DNA from: a bacterium
GTDB lineage: Bacteria; Bdellovibrionota; Bacteriovoracia; Bacteriovoracales; Bacteriovoracaceae
Length of the DNA: 64,000 nucleotides
Direction of reading: 5' to 3'
Assembly: GCA_030425045.1 (NCBI GenBank)
Contig: JAUHVL010000003.1
Span: forward strand, 1 to 64,000
The position numbers and the translations under genes are program-made. The notes under the pieces are model-generated. The model worked only from the letters and a program-made list of their open reading frames with translations, ran no database searches and was not told where the DNA came from. This document shows, piece after piece, positions 44,531 through 54,331 of the stretch (positions are counted from its first letter, which is position 1; every line of letters starts with the position of its first letter).

Positions 44531-45463
44531 CTATATTTTGTCTTCATCACTTGTTTTTAACATAGAATAGTGTTTTATCAACTCTTTAATGCCTTGCTTT
44601 AATGTGACTGTGGTTTTAAAGCCGGCTTCTCTTAGCTTTGATGAGTCGATCATATAGTTTCTTTTATCGGGGTCATGGCCATCACTTTTCTCGTCAAATT
44701 TAAAATCTGGGATCTGGTTTTGAATTAAAGAGCATAATTCTTTTTTCGTTAAATGACAGTTTTGAAGACCGACATTGAATACATCACCTTTCAATTTAGC
44801 ATAATGTTCAATTGCATGAATAATTGCTCTTGAAGCATCCATGACATGAAGAAAGTTTCTTTTAAAATGTGACTCATAAGTGGTTAGGTATTTCTCAAAA
44901 TAAGCAATATAAACGAAATTATTAACAAGTAGCTCAGTTCTTAATCTAGGAGATACTCCAAAAAGTGTTGAAAACCTTAGCGAAATAGCTTCAGTATTTT
45001 TTAATAAGCAGTCTTCTGCTTCAGCTTTAGATTTAGCGTAGAGAGATGAGGGGGTAGGTAGTGTTTGCTCGTCAGTAAGACTACCTTCTTTTGTGGGTCC
45101 ATAAATACTCGTCGTAGATGGAAAAATAAGAAGTTGTTCTTTTGACTTTTGTTTTGCCAAACGAATAATCGAATCTCGATTAATTTGTTCTGCACTTTTG
45201 GGATCTTTATCACATTTGAAAGCACCAACGATACCAGCTAGGGGTATTAATATATCATTTTCTCTTATAAGAGGTTTCATGATGTCATCATCTCGAACAT
45301 CACCTTCAATTAAGGAAAAATTCTCATCAGATATCGTACTGAGCATACTGTTTGAATGGTAATGATAATTATCTAAAGCTGTTACCTTAAAGTTTTGTTG
45401 TAATAAGAGTGGTACTAAGGATGTTCCAATATATCCTTCTGCTCCCGTAACCAATACCTTCAT
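44531..45463 (-). CDS. NAD-dependent sugar epimerase/dehydratase (extended SDR)
   Basis: A 310-residue extended SDR: TGAEGYIGTSLV, PSTTSIYGPT near residue 115, SLYAKSKAE (YxxxK) near 138 and RNFLHVMDASRA. It probably modifies a nucleotide-activated sugar of the same surface polymer. It lies 13 bases after the flippase gene and 9 before the kinase gene. A third SDR in 6 kb suggests several sugars. Confidence 0.85.
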   Translation of the reverse strand: MKVLVTGAEGYIGTSLVPLLLQQNFKVTALDNYHYHSNSMLSTISDENFSLIEGDVRDDDIMKPLIRENDILIPLAGIVGAFKCDKDPKSAEQINRDSIIRLAKQKSKEQLLIFPSTTSIYGPTKEGSLTDEQTLPTPSSLYAKSKAEAEDCLLKNTEAISLRFSTLFGVSPRLRTELLVNNFVYIAYFEKYLTTYESHFKRNFLHVMDASRAIIHAIEHYAKLKGDVFNVGLQNCHLTKKELCSLIQNQIPDFKFDEKSDGHDPDKRNYMIDSSKLREAGFKTTVTLKQGIKELIKHYSMLKTSDEDKI

Positions 45464-45476
45464 GATAAACCTGCCC

Positions 45477-46829
45477 TTAGGCGTTTCTTAATTCTTGTTT
45501 TTTATTTGGGAGTGAGTGCAGATATTTTATTGGATAAAAAATCGAACTCAGTTGAATAGAGAATATTTCACGTGATTCTTTAGAGTGAAGGTTGATAAAG
45601 AAATAGGCAGTAGCACGAGATATCAATGTTGCATAAGCAGCACCAAGGACCCCATAAGTTGGAATGAGGATTAAGCACAAGGTGATATTACAAAGAGCAC
45701 CAACGGCCAGTCGCTTAAACCTTAACTTTAGTAAATTATTGGCCACATCCCAAGGTTCTTGAGCAAACCCCCAGGCGACAAAGACAAACGACCAGATATG
45801 AATGGAAAGAATCGCTGCCGTATTTTCATATCTTTCTTTAAATATAATATCGACCCAGAAATCTGATGTTACCGAGATAAATAAACTAATAACGATAGAG
45901 AAGTAGAAAAAGCCAGAATAGATTTTTCTTAAAAGTTCGTAGTACTTCTCTTTGTCTTTCACAAAATAGCTTTGTACTGGAGAAAATAGAGAGATCATAA
46001 TGCTTGCTGGAATAAAGTACCAAATCTCTGATAGACGAACGGCTGCGGCATACTGACCGACGGCCTCCATTCCAATCATATTGCCAAGAAAGAGATGATC
46101 AATTTTGAAGAAGACTACTGAGCAACAAGTTGAGGCAAAGATAGGAAAGCTTTTCTTTGTGATAAGAAGAGCTTCCTTTTTATCAAAGTGAAGTTTTAAA
46201 GGAATGTTTCCTCTTCTAAAAATAATTAATTGTAAACAAGCATAAATCAAAAACTCTAAAGCATAACTAAAAGCAAAGAATATGAGCGGTGCTGAGAGAG
46301 AGATCGCTGTTAGGTTGATGACAGAAATGATGACAAAAGAAATTGTTTTTGAATATGTATTATATTTAGAGTTGAGCTGAGAGTTATTGAAAACCTCAAT
46401 CGACTCGATACTTCTAAAGAAAAGACTCGAACTGATAATAATTAATAAAATATAATTGAGTTGATTTAAAAATAAATGAGAAAAGGCGATGACCAAGACG
46501 AATAAAGCTAGAGATGTAAAAATTCTCAAAATGGTAAAGGTTGAGATCAGATTTTCAGAGGGAGAGTCTTCCTGACCGATAATAAATTTTTGCTTGAAAA
46601 CATGATCAGTGCCAAGACTCCAAAGTGGAGTAAGAAAATAAAGTAAGCTTAGACAGTAAGAAAGAATCCCAAAGTCGCTTGCACCTAGATGTCTTGCAAT
46701 GGCAGCGAAAACGACAAAGTTCAAAATCATGCGAAATATTTTTTCAAAAAATATCCATGAAGTATTTGAAATCAGTTTTTTTACGCTGTAATTTATAAGG
46801 CACTCTTTGCTAATATCAATAGTCGTCAA
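45477..46829 (-). CDS. Wzx-type polysaccharide flippase (MATE/PST family)
   Basis: A 450-residue protein with about twelve to fourteen hydrophobic segments and the family pattern GASDFGILSYCLSL near residue 50. Such proteins flip lipid-linked repeat units across the inner membrane. It is the first gene of the minus-strand sugar unit and is divergent from the guanylyltransferase at 46935. Confidence 0.85.
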   Translation of the reverse strand: MTTIDISKECLINYSVKKLISNTSWIFFEKIFRMILNFVVFAAIARHLGASDFGILSYCLSLLYFLTPLWSLGTDHVFKQKFIIGQEDSPSENLISTFTILRIFTSLALFVLVIAFSHLFLNQLNYILLIIISSSLFFRSIESIEVFNNSQLNSKYNTYSKTISFVIISVINLTAISLSAPLIFFAFSYALEFLIYACLQLIIFRRGNIPLKLHFDKKEALLITKKSFPIFASTCCSVVFFKIDHLFLGNMIGMEAVGQYAAAVRLSEIWYFIPASIMISLFSPVQSYFVKDKEKYYELLRKIYSGFFYFSIVISLFISVTSDFWVDIIFKERYENTAAILSIHIWSFVFVAWGFAQEPWDVANNLLKLRFKRLAVGALCNITLCLILIPTYGVLGAAYATLISRATAYFFINLHSKESREIFSIQLSSIFYPIKYLHSLPNKKQELRNA

Positions 46830-46934
46830 TGATATGACAAATCTGTTTGTCTTGGAAGTTATACTTTGGTTTGGTAGGGGATAAAGTGATACATTGATGA
46901 TTTCAATACTCTTTGTTTCTTGGAGGTATATCTG

Positions 46935-47627
46935 TTGGAAAATATTGAGGTTTTGATTTTAGTGGGAGGAAAAGGAGCTCGTTTGCAGAGCGTCGTTAGC
47001 GACGTGCCAAAACCTATGGCCCCTATCGGAGATCGGCCCTTTTTAGACTATCTCATAGAAAATTTAGAAAATCAGGGGCTTTGCAATATCTCTCTACTAT
47101 CCGGATATAAGGCAGAGTTGATTGCGGATCATTTCAAAGCCAAAAAAAATGTGAAGGTCATTGTTGAGGATAAGCCGCTTGGAACAGGTGGTGCCATTAT
47201 TAACGCTTTAAAAGAAGTTGAAGGTGAAAGAATACTTGTTCTTAATGGTGATACTTTTTTTCATGGTGCACTCACTCCTCTATTAACCACATATCATAAA
47301 GATCGATTTCTTATGGGGCTCACCTTGGTTGAAGACGTTTCTCGCTATGGAGAAGTTTTTCTTAATGAAAGTAATCAAGTTGAAAAGATGAAAGAAAAGC
47401 AGGAGAGTTCTTCTTCAGGGCTTATCAATTTGGGGATGTATTTATTTAATAAAGAAGTATTGAGTTCATTCTCAACCTTAGAAAAGTCCTCTCTGGAAAC
47501 TGAAATTTTGCCTAAGCTGATTGCAAGCGGGCATGTTTTTGGTCAAGCCTTAAAGGGAGACTTTATCGATATTGGTATCCCTAGTGATTATCAAAAATCT
47601 CAAGAGTTAATTCCTCGTTGGTTATAA
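46935..47627 (+). CDS. hddC: Sugar-1-phosphate nucleotidyltransferase (HddC-like)
   Basis: A 230-residue protein with LILVGGKGARLQS at the start, PKPMAPIGDRPFLDY, LGTGGAI and VLNGDTF, typical of sugar-phosphate nucleotidyltransferases; with the heptose kinase it is probably the guanylyltransferase HddC. The TTG at 46935 is chosen because GGAGG lies nine bases upstream; the longer frame from a TTG at 46920 would overlap that site. It overlaps the end of the convergent receptor gene by six bases. Confidence 0.8.
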   Translation: MENIEVLILVGGKGARLQSVVSDVPKPMAPIGDRPFLDYLIENLENQGLCNISLLSGYKAELIADHFKAKKNVKVIVEDKPLGTGGAIINALKEVEGERILVLNGDTFFHGALTPLLTTYHKDRFLMGLTLVEDVSRYGEVFLNESNQVEKMKEKQESSSSGLINLGMYLFNKEVLSSFSTLEKSSLETEILPKLIASGHVFGQALKGDFIDIGIPSDYQKSQELIPRWL

Positions 47628-49568
47628 ATTCATATCGAGACTTAAGCCAATAGTGCGAGGTCTTCCAAGTTGCGTATAAAGCTCACTGTCAAAATTTGGA
47701 GGATTGTTTCCAAAGAAAAAACCTCTTGTTTGGTAAGTTTTGTCGAGCAAGTTATTTATAAAACCACCAAGCTTGATATCTCCAAATCTTACTGACGCCT
47801 TCAAGTCAAGCAGTGAGTATCCAGAAGCTCTTTGATCATGTGAGTTTGAAAAATAAAAATTATCTTGCTGATAAAATTTAAGAGAAAGAGCGCTTCTCTT
47901 CGAGATGTTTATCGTCGGGGCTAAAACGAGTTGATATTCAGGTGAGTGAGGGAGCTCTCTCTTTTCAAGGTTTTGTTCACTAAAAGAGTAATCATTATAG
48001 GATGTTTTTAAAAAGCTAATAGAGCTCTCCCACGTTAGCCATTTCTTTACAAAAAACTTGTTTGTGATTTCTGCTCCATAGTGAGTTGCTGACTTTGAGT
48101 TATCATTATAATAACTAAAGGTACTTGGATCATTAGGGTCTGCTTGAAATGATGTTTTTACTTGCGGGTTATTTCTTAAAGTATAAAAAAGTGCGATTTT
48201 GTTGTCGCTCAAATGATTTTTTAAATGGAGTCCTGTTTCAACAGTGCTGACTCTTTCTTTTGTATAACGACTCCTACTTTCTGGAATAATACTTTGCATA
48301 TTAATTCCACCTGGAATCTCGGCCGATTTTATATTTGTGAAAAGTGAATTGTAATTAAGCGAGAGCTCTGCGTTTAAAAGTTCTTCAGAAAAATTTTGAG
48401 AGGAATTTTGATTGCTCATGGCTAAGTCATGTCTTTGAATACCAGCACCAGCTTTGAGAGAAGCTTTTTCTCCTAAAAAAAAGACTCTGCTGGTGTTTAA
48501 AGAGAGGTTTTGCTCTCTAATTATAGATTGGATATTGCTCCTTTCAGCCTCATCACTAAACCCTCTTTCAATATGAGATTCTTTAGACTGAGTATATCGT
48601 AATTCAAATCTGGTGTTAGCGAATTCGTAGATATCATAGATTGAGTAACGTTCTTTTTGAGTAATAAACTCCATAAAGTAGTTGTAAGGCGAATTAAACC
48701 CTTCAACGTTTAACCACTGGGGATCATTACCCCAATCTTCGTCATAAGAGTATACGGTGTGGGCCTTCATAAATTCGATATAAAGATTATTTTTATTATT
48801 TGAATTTAAACTCAGTTGATGTACTTGCATATTAAGATCGTCCTGCCCCGGATGATCACTTGTCATCGTCGTTGAGTTGTCTTGAGCAAAAGCATCGTAG
48901 CCATTGTTTAATCGATTATAATGAAAATTATATTTCAAATTTTGGTTATAGAGTTTAGGTGTCGTAAAACTTGTTCTTAAGTAAAATTCATCGCGATTGT
49001 TTGTATCGTCTCTATCTAAAAAAGTATTTTGATAAAAGCCATCCTCTTTGATTCTAATAGCACTAAAGCTTGGTTTAAGGAAAGTTTTGGAAGAGGATTT
49101 ATATGCAACTTTTTGAGATTGGTAATCAAAACTAGATGATTTAATTTGAGTTTTTAAGGCATATTGATTTTTTGATTCTGTTGATTGAGAACTAAAGGTT
49201 GCTCCTCCTGCTCCTCTAAGTGATGGCCCGTAATTAATATCTGTTTTATTAAAGCCATAGAGTTCAAACGCTTGAGGGTAGTGAGAGTAATCAACTTCAT
49301 CGAGATAAAATTGATTGTAACGTCTTAAAAGGGGGGAAAAACTTTCCCTCTGACCAAGGCCTCTCACTTGGAGAAACTTTGTTTTATTTGATCCTTTACT
49401 CGTTGAAATATTGGGAAGAGTAAAAAGCCCTTCCTCTGAACTAAATTCAGTAGGAAGTTCAGTATTATTGATACTTTCCATTGGTAAATAAGAATCTTTT
49501 ACAAGGATTGTTTCACTGGTTTGAGTACTAAAAGAAATAAATAGAAAAATGAGAAAAGTGACAAACAT
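47622..49568 (-). CDS. TonB-dependent outer-membrane receptor under TPP riboswitch control
   Basis: A 648-residue protein with a signal peptide (residues 1-18), a plug domain (about 30-125; LQVRGLGQRESFSP and the DEVDYSHYPQ loop) and a long beta-barrel ending in an aromatic-poor NL terminus. The barrel has the GYSLLDLKASVRFG and NNLLDKTYQ strand motifs common in TonB receptors. The upstream riboswitch points to thiamin or a thiamin precursor as the cargo. No TonB gene is seen in the window. Confidence 0.88.
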   Translation of the reverse strand: MFVTFLIFLFISFSTQTSETILVKDSYLPMESINNTELPTEFSSEEGLFTLPNISTSKGSNKTKFLQVRGLGQRESFSPLLRRYNQFYLDEVDYSHYPQAFELYGFNKTDINYGPSLRGAGGATFSSQSTESKNQYALKTQIKSSSFDYQSQKVAYKSSSKTFLKPSFSAIRIKEDGFYQNTFLDRDDTNNRDEFYLRTSFTTPKLYNQNLKYNFHYNRLNNGYDAFAQDNSTTMTSDHPGQDDLNMQVHQLSLNSNNKNNLYIEFMKAHTVYSYDEDWGNDPQWLNVEGFNSPYNYFMEFITQKERYSIYDIYEFANTRFELRYTQSKESHIERGFSDEAERSNIQSIIREQNLSLNTSRVFFLGEKASLKAGAGIQRHDLAMSNQNSSQNFSEELLNAELSLNYNSLFTNIKSAEIPGGINMQSIIPESRSRYTKERVSTVETGLHLKNHLSDNKIALFYTLRNNPQVKTSFQADPNDPSTFSYYNDNSKSATHYGAEITNKFFVKKWLTWESSISFLKTSYNDYSFSEQNLEKRELPHSPEYQLVLAPTINISKRSALSLKFYQQDNFYFSNSHDQRASGYSLLDLKASVRFGDIKLGGFINNLLDKTYQTRGFFFGNNPPNFDSELYTQLGRPRTIGLSLDMNL

Positions 49569-49578
49569 TTGAGGCTCC

Positions 49579-49667
49579 TATTCCTACGTCGGTTCTAACC
49601 GCTTCAGGTTCAAAGGGTTTTTGCTAAGCAAATCTCAGTTTCGCGTACGAAACACCCCTAAGGATTT
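49579..49667 (-). promoter_or_regulatory. TPP (THI-box) riboswitch
   Basis: On the minus strand this reads CTTAGGGGTG, then CTGAGA, then ACCCTTTGAACCTGA, GGTTAGAACCGACGTAGG: the conserved blocks of the thiamin pyrophosphate riboswitch in the right order and spacing, including the helix pair around GGTTAGAACC. It lies 10 bases before the receptor start codon, so control is probably through ribosome access. It supports repression of the receptor by thiamin pyrophosphate. Confidence 0.93.
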
Positions 49668-49763
49668 TCATCAACATATTCATTACACAATTTATTGGCA
49701 AGAATTTTTTTTCAAGTGATTGTCTAAGATTGAGGTATAATAAGATTGATGAGATATAAATTC

Positions 49764-50330
49764 ATGAATTCAAAAGGTTTTTCAATGATTGAAGTGATGG
49801 CCGTTGTTGCGATCATTGGAATCCTGTCTGTTATAGCTGTGCCAACTTATAAGAAGCATAAAGCGAGAAGTAGAAGAACAGAAGCGAAGATTCTCTTGTC
49901 AGGAGCCTACATGGCGCAAGCAGGACTTATGCAAGTGTATAATCATTATGGAACATGCTTAAGTGATGCAAACTTTCTTATTGATAACGTACAAAATAGA
50001 AACTACGCCGTAGGTTTCGCTGCAGAAAATCCAACTGCAAACGCTCTTATCACGGGGTCAGGTGGAACTTGTAATGCAGGAAACTTTCAATTTGATGCCT
50101 CTAATAATTTAAGCGGACAAATGATGACTGCAACAGGTTTGGCTTCTGTTAATACATCGGGAGCAGATGCTGGTTCCGGAATTTCTACTCCTGGTGTGAA
50201 TAATACGGGAGAAGCATTTGTCGTCGGGGCCATTGGTTATATTTATACGGGAAATCTAACAATCCCCACTGCTAGCCAATGGGCCATCAATCATGAAAAA
50301 CAATTGATTGAAATTAATGTTGGTTATTAA
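49764..50330 (+). CDS. Type IV pilin-like protein
   Basis: A 188-residue product from the ATG at 49764 with a short leader MNSKG cut before FSMIEVMAVVAIIGILSVIA, and the conserved Glu at mature position 5. The Ala-rich helix continues as pilins do. The mature protein has two cysteines (GTCLSD and GGTCNAG) that can form the usual C-terminal disulfide loop. An ATG at 49749 is an alternative start. It converges on the next gene and overlaps its end by four bases. Confidence 0.85.
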   Translation: MNSKGFSMIEVMAVVAIIGILSVIAVPTYKKHKARSRRTEAKILLSGAYMAQAGLMQVYNHYGTCLSDANFLIDNVQNRNYAVGFAAENPTANALITGSGGTCNAGNFQFDASNNLSGQMMTATGLASVNTSGADAGSGISTPGVNNTGEAFVVGAIGYIYTGNLTIPTASQWAINHEKQLIEINVGY

Positions 50331-51898
50331 GGTTCAAAATCAAGATGATCAATGAGAAACCCCCAAAGATCTACATCGGGAGCATGTCTCGTTCCGAGCT
50401 TTGATCTTGTGTCAGTAAGACCATAGCCCATGTACTGATCATATGTTCTTTCAATTTGATTTCTTAAACCTTGTTCAGCATCGTACCATGCGAGTTTATT
50501 GCTATTATCCTTACAACTAGAACGCTCACTTCCTCGAGCACCCCATCTCAGTTCAATACAATGGTAAGGGTCGAAGCTTAAATCAAATAATCTTTCGGTG
50601 AGTTGGTGAAAGCTAATTGTTTTCATCACACCATTTGATCTTTTATAAGAAAACTGACATTGAGAACTTTGATTGAGGTCTTCGTATTTTTCGAGGAGAG
50701 AGGCTGCGAGAAAGCATGTTCTATTTCCGCTTCTACAGTAGCGAGAGTAGCGGCTATTGGTAGGTGTGTAGACAATTCTTTGATCTTGGTTTTCATACCC
50801 TTCTATAAAACGTTTAATTTCATTTTTTAATTCTACGAATCCTGTTTTTAGTCGAGCATCTCTTGAAGGAGTCGAGTAGCTTTCCCATTCTCCATGAGTT
50901 CCATAAATATTAGCTGGTAGTTTGTTAGGATGAGACTTTCGATGAATTCCTTTTTTGATAGCGGCTTCAACAGAACGAACTCTGTCATGTGTATTATCAC
51001 ACAATTCTATAATTAAGTTATTCATCTCGTTGACGGGGTTATATTTTAAATTCCCCTTTGAGAGAGATGATCGAATATAATCATAATAATCTACATTTCT
51101 TCCCGAAACTTGAAAGTAACGATTATACATTTCATCTGAAAAGTCTTTTAGCTTGTAAGTTTCTTGATAACTTAACTCTGGTCTCCAGTTTCTAAAACCT
51201 GCTCCATGCTCGGGACGGCTTCTTGCGAACTTCTTTCCAAAAGTAATATAGGTGATTGATTGATCGGGGTGAGCATCCATCATACGCACACGACCATCGT
51301 CTTCTACTTTGTAAACAATAGCAGCATGCCCAGAAGCATCGTACAGAACAGTACCTGGCTTTATTGTTTCTCTAGAAAAGCGAACGGGATAAAAGTCTGA
51401 AATATAGTCAAAGTGAGTTCTGTACATGGCCGTTGAAACATAGTTTGCAATTCGCCTTATTTCAGCAGGTCCATTGTAGGTGTTGCCATAACTCAATGTT
51501 CGTCTACCAGCAGGTTTATTGCCATACTTTGTATAACGAATGTCTTTAGATGATGTGTTTTTTGGACCGGGAACAACATAGTCGACATAGTCAAAAGGAA
51601 GACCTTCCATCCATGCGAAGAAGGCCCTTAGGGCGAAGGGAAGGTCAGCACAGTCAGAAGGATAGCGAGTATTTTTTGGTGTTTTATTATAATAAAAAGG
51701 GTTAGATTTTTTATTTGTTAAGCAGCGTTGTAAACTTCCACATTTGGTTTCACCCATAATTGAAATAAACTCTGAGAACTTCTGTTCGTGAGCGTTAGTC
51801 CATTTTCGGTGCTTAACTACCCAGTTATGTGACTGAGCTTGTAAACTTGATGTAATAATTGAGAAACAAAACAAAAAGAATGTTAAGTGCATCGGCAT
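50327..51898 (-). CDS. Secreted cysteine-peptidase-like protein (NlpC/P60-type fold suspected)
   Basis: A 523-residue protein with a signal peptide (residues 1-21, ending LQA). Residues 78-90 (SDCADLPFALRAF) followed by SGHAAIVYKVEDDGRVRMMD near 190 show the Cys-then-His arrangement of NlpC/P60 or papain-like amidases. The remaining 300 residues have several cysteines and no recognised domain. It may act on peptidoglycan or a peptide. The fold is inferred from short motifs. Confidence 0.55.
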   Translation of the reverse strand: MPMHLTFFLFCFSIITSSLQAQSHNWVVKHRKWTNAHEQKFSEFISIMGETKCGSLQRCLTNKKSNPFYYNKTPKNTRYPSDCADLPFALRAFFAWMEGLPFDYVDYVVPGPKNTSSKDIRYTKYGNKPAGRRTLSYGNTYNGPAEIRRIANYVSTAMYRTHFDYISDFYPVRFSRETIKPGTVLYDASGHAAIVYKVEDDGRVRMMDAHPDQSITYITFGKKFARSRPEHGAGFRNWRPELSYQETYKLKDFSDEMYNRYFQVSGRNVDYYDYIRSSLSKGNLKYNPVNEMNNLIIELCDNTHDRVRSVEAAIKKGIHRKSHPNKLPANIYGTHGEWESYSTPSRDARLKTGFVELKNEIKRFIEGYENQDQRIVYTPTNSRYSRYCRSGNRTCFLAASLLEKYEDLNQSSQCQFSYKRSNGVMKTISFHQLTERLFDLSFDPYHCIELRWGARGSERSSCKDNSNKLAWYDAEQGLRNQIERTYDQYMGYGLTDTRSKLGTRHAPDVDLWGFLIDHLDFEP

Positions 51899-52102
51899 AG
51901 GGGTTCCGTGTTAAAGTTTATGGAGCTTCAATAACAAGGCTGATTCACTTTTGAATGCAGCGGTGCATATTTGTAAACAGGTTTTCTCATTGCTTGGCAG
52001 TATGAGAGATCGGTTTTGGTAACTAAGATTTCAAAATTACATTAAAAAAGTTTAAAATAAAATTTTTAAAAGTGTGGCAAAAAATTTTAAGAAGGACATC
52101 AA

Positions 52103-52954
52103 ATGATTAAGGTTGAAGCATTTTTTGATAAGGCAACGTTCACTCTTTCTTATATTGTTTCATCTGGAAAAGATGCGGTCGTTATCGATCCTGTTTGGGA
52201 TTATGATCAAAACTCATCTCGTTTAACGAGTCACTCTGTTGATCTTTTAACAAACTACTTACAAGAAAATAATTTGGAGCTTCATTATATTTTAGAAACC
52301 CATGCCCACGCGGACCATATTTCTGGTGCACAAGTCTTAAAAAGTAAATTTCCTAAGGCGAAGGTTGCTATCGGTGAGCAGATTAAAATTGTTCAAAAGA
52401 GATTTAGCTCACTTTATGGATTTAGCTCTTTTAAAGCTGATGGCCATCAATTTGATATCTTATTAAATGAGAAAGAGGACTTAACTGCTGGTGGGTTATC
52501 GATAAAAACAATTTCAACTCCAGGTCACACACCCGCATGTTGTAGCTTTTTAATTGGTGAAAACCTATTTACGGGTGACGCTCTTTTTATGCCTGATTTT
52601 GGAACTGGCAGATGTGATTTTCCTGATGGCAGTGCAGAGGATTTATACGATTCTGTGGCCAATAAAATTTATAAACTAGACCCCTCGGTTACAACTTATA
52701 CTGGTCACGATTATATGCCAGGGGGGCGTAAGTTGCGTTTTTCTTGTTCAATTAAAGAGCAAAGAGAGACGAATATTCATCTGAAAGAAAATACATCAAA
52801 AGAAGAATATGTTTCATTTCGAACTGGTCGCGACGCTAATTTGTCGGAACCAAAATTGCTGTTACCAAGTTTACAGATTAATATTAACGCGGGAAAACTT
52901 CCGACTCCTGAAGCAAATGGTCAATCTTATTTAAAAATACCTATACGTAGCTAA
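52103..52954 (+). CDS. Metallo-beta-lactamase fold protein, persulfide dioxygenase-like (ETHE1/Blh type)
   Basis: A 283-residue MBL hydrolase with HAHADH near residue 73, TPGHTPAC near 138 and TGDALFMPDFGTGRCDFP, and YTGHDY near 205. The DFGTGRCDFP segment is a hallmark of persulfide dioxygenase relatives, which bind one iron and oxidise glutathione persulfide. Other MBL roles cannot be excluded. AAGGAC occurs before the ATG. The gene stands alone. Confidence 0.8.
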   Translation: MIKVEAFFDKATFTLSYIVSSGKDAVVIDPVWDYDQNSSRLTSHSVDLLTNYLQENNLELHYILETHAHADHISGAQVLKSKFPKAKVAIGEQIKIVQKRFSSLYGFSSFKADGHQFDILLNEKEDLTAGGLSIKTISTPGHTPACCSFLIGENLFTGDALFMPDFGTGRCDFPDGSAEDLYDSVANKIYKLDPSVTTYTGHDYMPGGRKLRFSCSIKEQRETNIHLKENTSKEEYVSFRTGRDANLSEPKLLLPSLQININAGKLPTPEANGQSYLKIPIRS

Positions 52955-53076
52955 CTTTTAAAAATCCACGCTAGAAGAATTATCTAGATTACTGAATTTA
53001 TTGAAAAAATAAATTTTAAATCCCTATGCATCTTTTTTAGTTGTAATATAATACCTTGTAATGCTAGGTATATTGT

Positions 53077-53418
53077 ATGGCTATGAATTATAAAAATTGG
53101 GCAACGCAAATTAAAAAGGGTTATTTGGAGCTCTGTGTTCTTTCATTAATTGAGCAACATGACAAATTGTATGGGTTCCAATTAATTAAACTATTAGAAG
53201 AGTTGGGAATCTCAATGAAAGAGGGAACGCTCTATCCTCTGATGAATAGAATGACCACTGATAAAGTTTTGATAGCGAAGTGGGAAACTAAAGAAATAAA
53301 AGGTCATCCTCGTAAATTTTATTCGCTATCAAAGTCCGGAACAAAGCTACTTCAAGAAATGAAAATGGAATATCAAAGTATGGTTGAGAATTATTTAAAA
53401 ATAGGAGAAGGGAAATGA
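53077..53418 (+). CDS. PadR-family transcriptional regulator
   Basis: A 113-residue winged-helix regulator: GYLELCVLSLIEQ, LYGFQLIKLLEELG, KEGTLYPLMNRM and RKFYSLSKSGTKLL are the PadR motifs. It overlaps the downstream membrane gene by four bases, as in PadR/DUF1700 operons, and probably represses its own operon. The ATG at 53077 is followed by another at 53083. Confidence 0.9.
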   Translation: MAMNYKNWATQIKKGYLELCVLSLIEQHDKLYGFQLIKLLEELGISMKEGTLYPLMNRMTTDKVLIAKWETKEIKGHPRKFYSLSKSGTKLLQEMKMEYQSMVENYLKIGEGK

Positions 53419-54329
53419 ATGATCATCAATTAGAGTCTTATTTGGCAAGGCTGGATAAATCTCTTGGGCCGATTGCGATCAGTGAGAAGGCAGATATTAT
53501 CACTGAGATAAAAAGTCATGTGATGGAAGCACTGGAGAATGATGAGTCTACAAATATGAATGAAGTTCTTGCTTCATTGGGCGAGCCAGAGCAAGTGGCC
53601 AATCGTTATTTAATGGAAAGAGGTTTAAAGCCTAATCGTCCGGCAAAGCATCCTATTGTTAAGTGGATTACAATTGGCTTTCTTGGAACTTTTGGAATCT
53701 CAGCTTTTGTTTTTCTCATTCTCATTTGGAAATTTTCACCCCTTGTCAAAGTCGACGAGGAAAAAGGACAGGTGCAAATTCTCGGGGGATTAATTGATGT
53801 AAATGAAAAGCAGGGGAAAGTTAAAATAGGTAAAGACTTTGAACTCAATGTTCAAGAGAATGAATTTTCTGGCCAGCAAGATACCAAGACCAATGGAATA
53901 GAACTTGTTAAAATTGATTTCTCTAATGGGAAAGTTCGCGTTGAGCCGAGTTTAAATGAAGAAGTCATTTATAAGTGTAAGGTTGTCGGAAAATTTAATA
54001 GTACGGGTCCCGTCGTTTCTGAAAAAATGTTGAATTTTGAGATGTCTAAAACCACAGCTGCTAAATGTAAAATAGAGTTGCCTGAACGTGTTTCTCTACA
54101 GATTGAGGGAACAAATGGTGATGTCGAAATTAAGAACGTGAAGTCTGATATAAATGTAAATCTGATGAATGGAAAAATTAAATTTAGTCCTGATGGTAAG
54201 AGCTTTTATAAATACAATTCTTCGGTATTAAATGGTAAGACCGATGAGTTTGTGAGCTCTGATAGTGAAGAGGCATATAAAATTAACTTTAATATTGTTA
54301 ACGGTAAAATAAATAAAATTAAGGGGTAG
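53415..54329 (+). CDS. HAAS-domain membrane protein with DUF4097-like periplasmic part
   Basis: A 304-residue protein. Residues 1-75 form the HAAS domain found beside PadR genes (LESYLARLDKSLGP to VANRYLMERG). A membrane helix spans about 82-108. The rest is a strand-rich domain with repeated INGK or NGK turns, resembling DUF4097. The PadR-HAAS pairing suggests a sensing or regulatory unit in the envelope. It is followed by a DUF4097-like protein after two bases. Confidence 0.75.
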   Translation: MNDHQLESYLARLDKSLGPIAISEKADIITEIKSHVMEALENDESTNMNEVLASLGEPEQVANRYLMERGLKPNRPAKHPIVKWITIGFLGTFGISAFVFLILIWKFSPLVKVDEEKGQVQILGGLIDVNEKQGKVKIGKDFELNVQENEFSGQQDTKTNGIELVKIDFSNGKVRVEPSLNEEVIYKCKVVGKFNSTGPVVSEKMLNFEMSKTTAAKCKIELPERVSLQIEGTNGDVEIKNVKSDINVNLMNGKIKFSPDGKSFYKYNSSVLNGKTDEFVSSDSEEAYKINFNIVNGKINKIKG

Positions 54330-54331
54330 AG

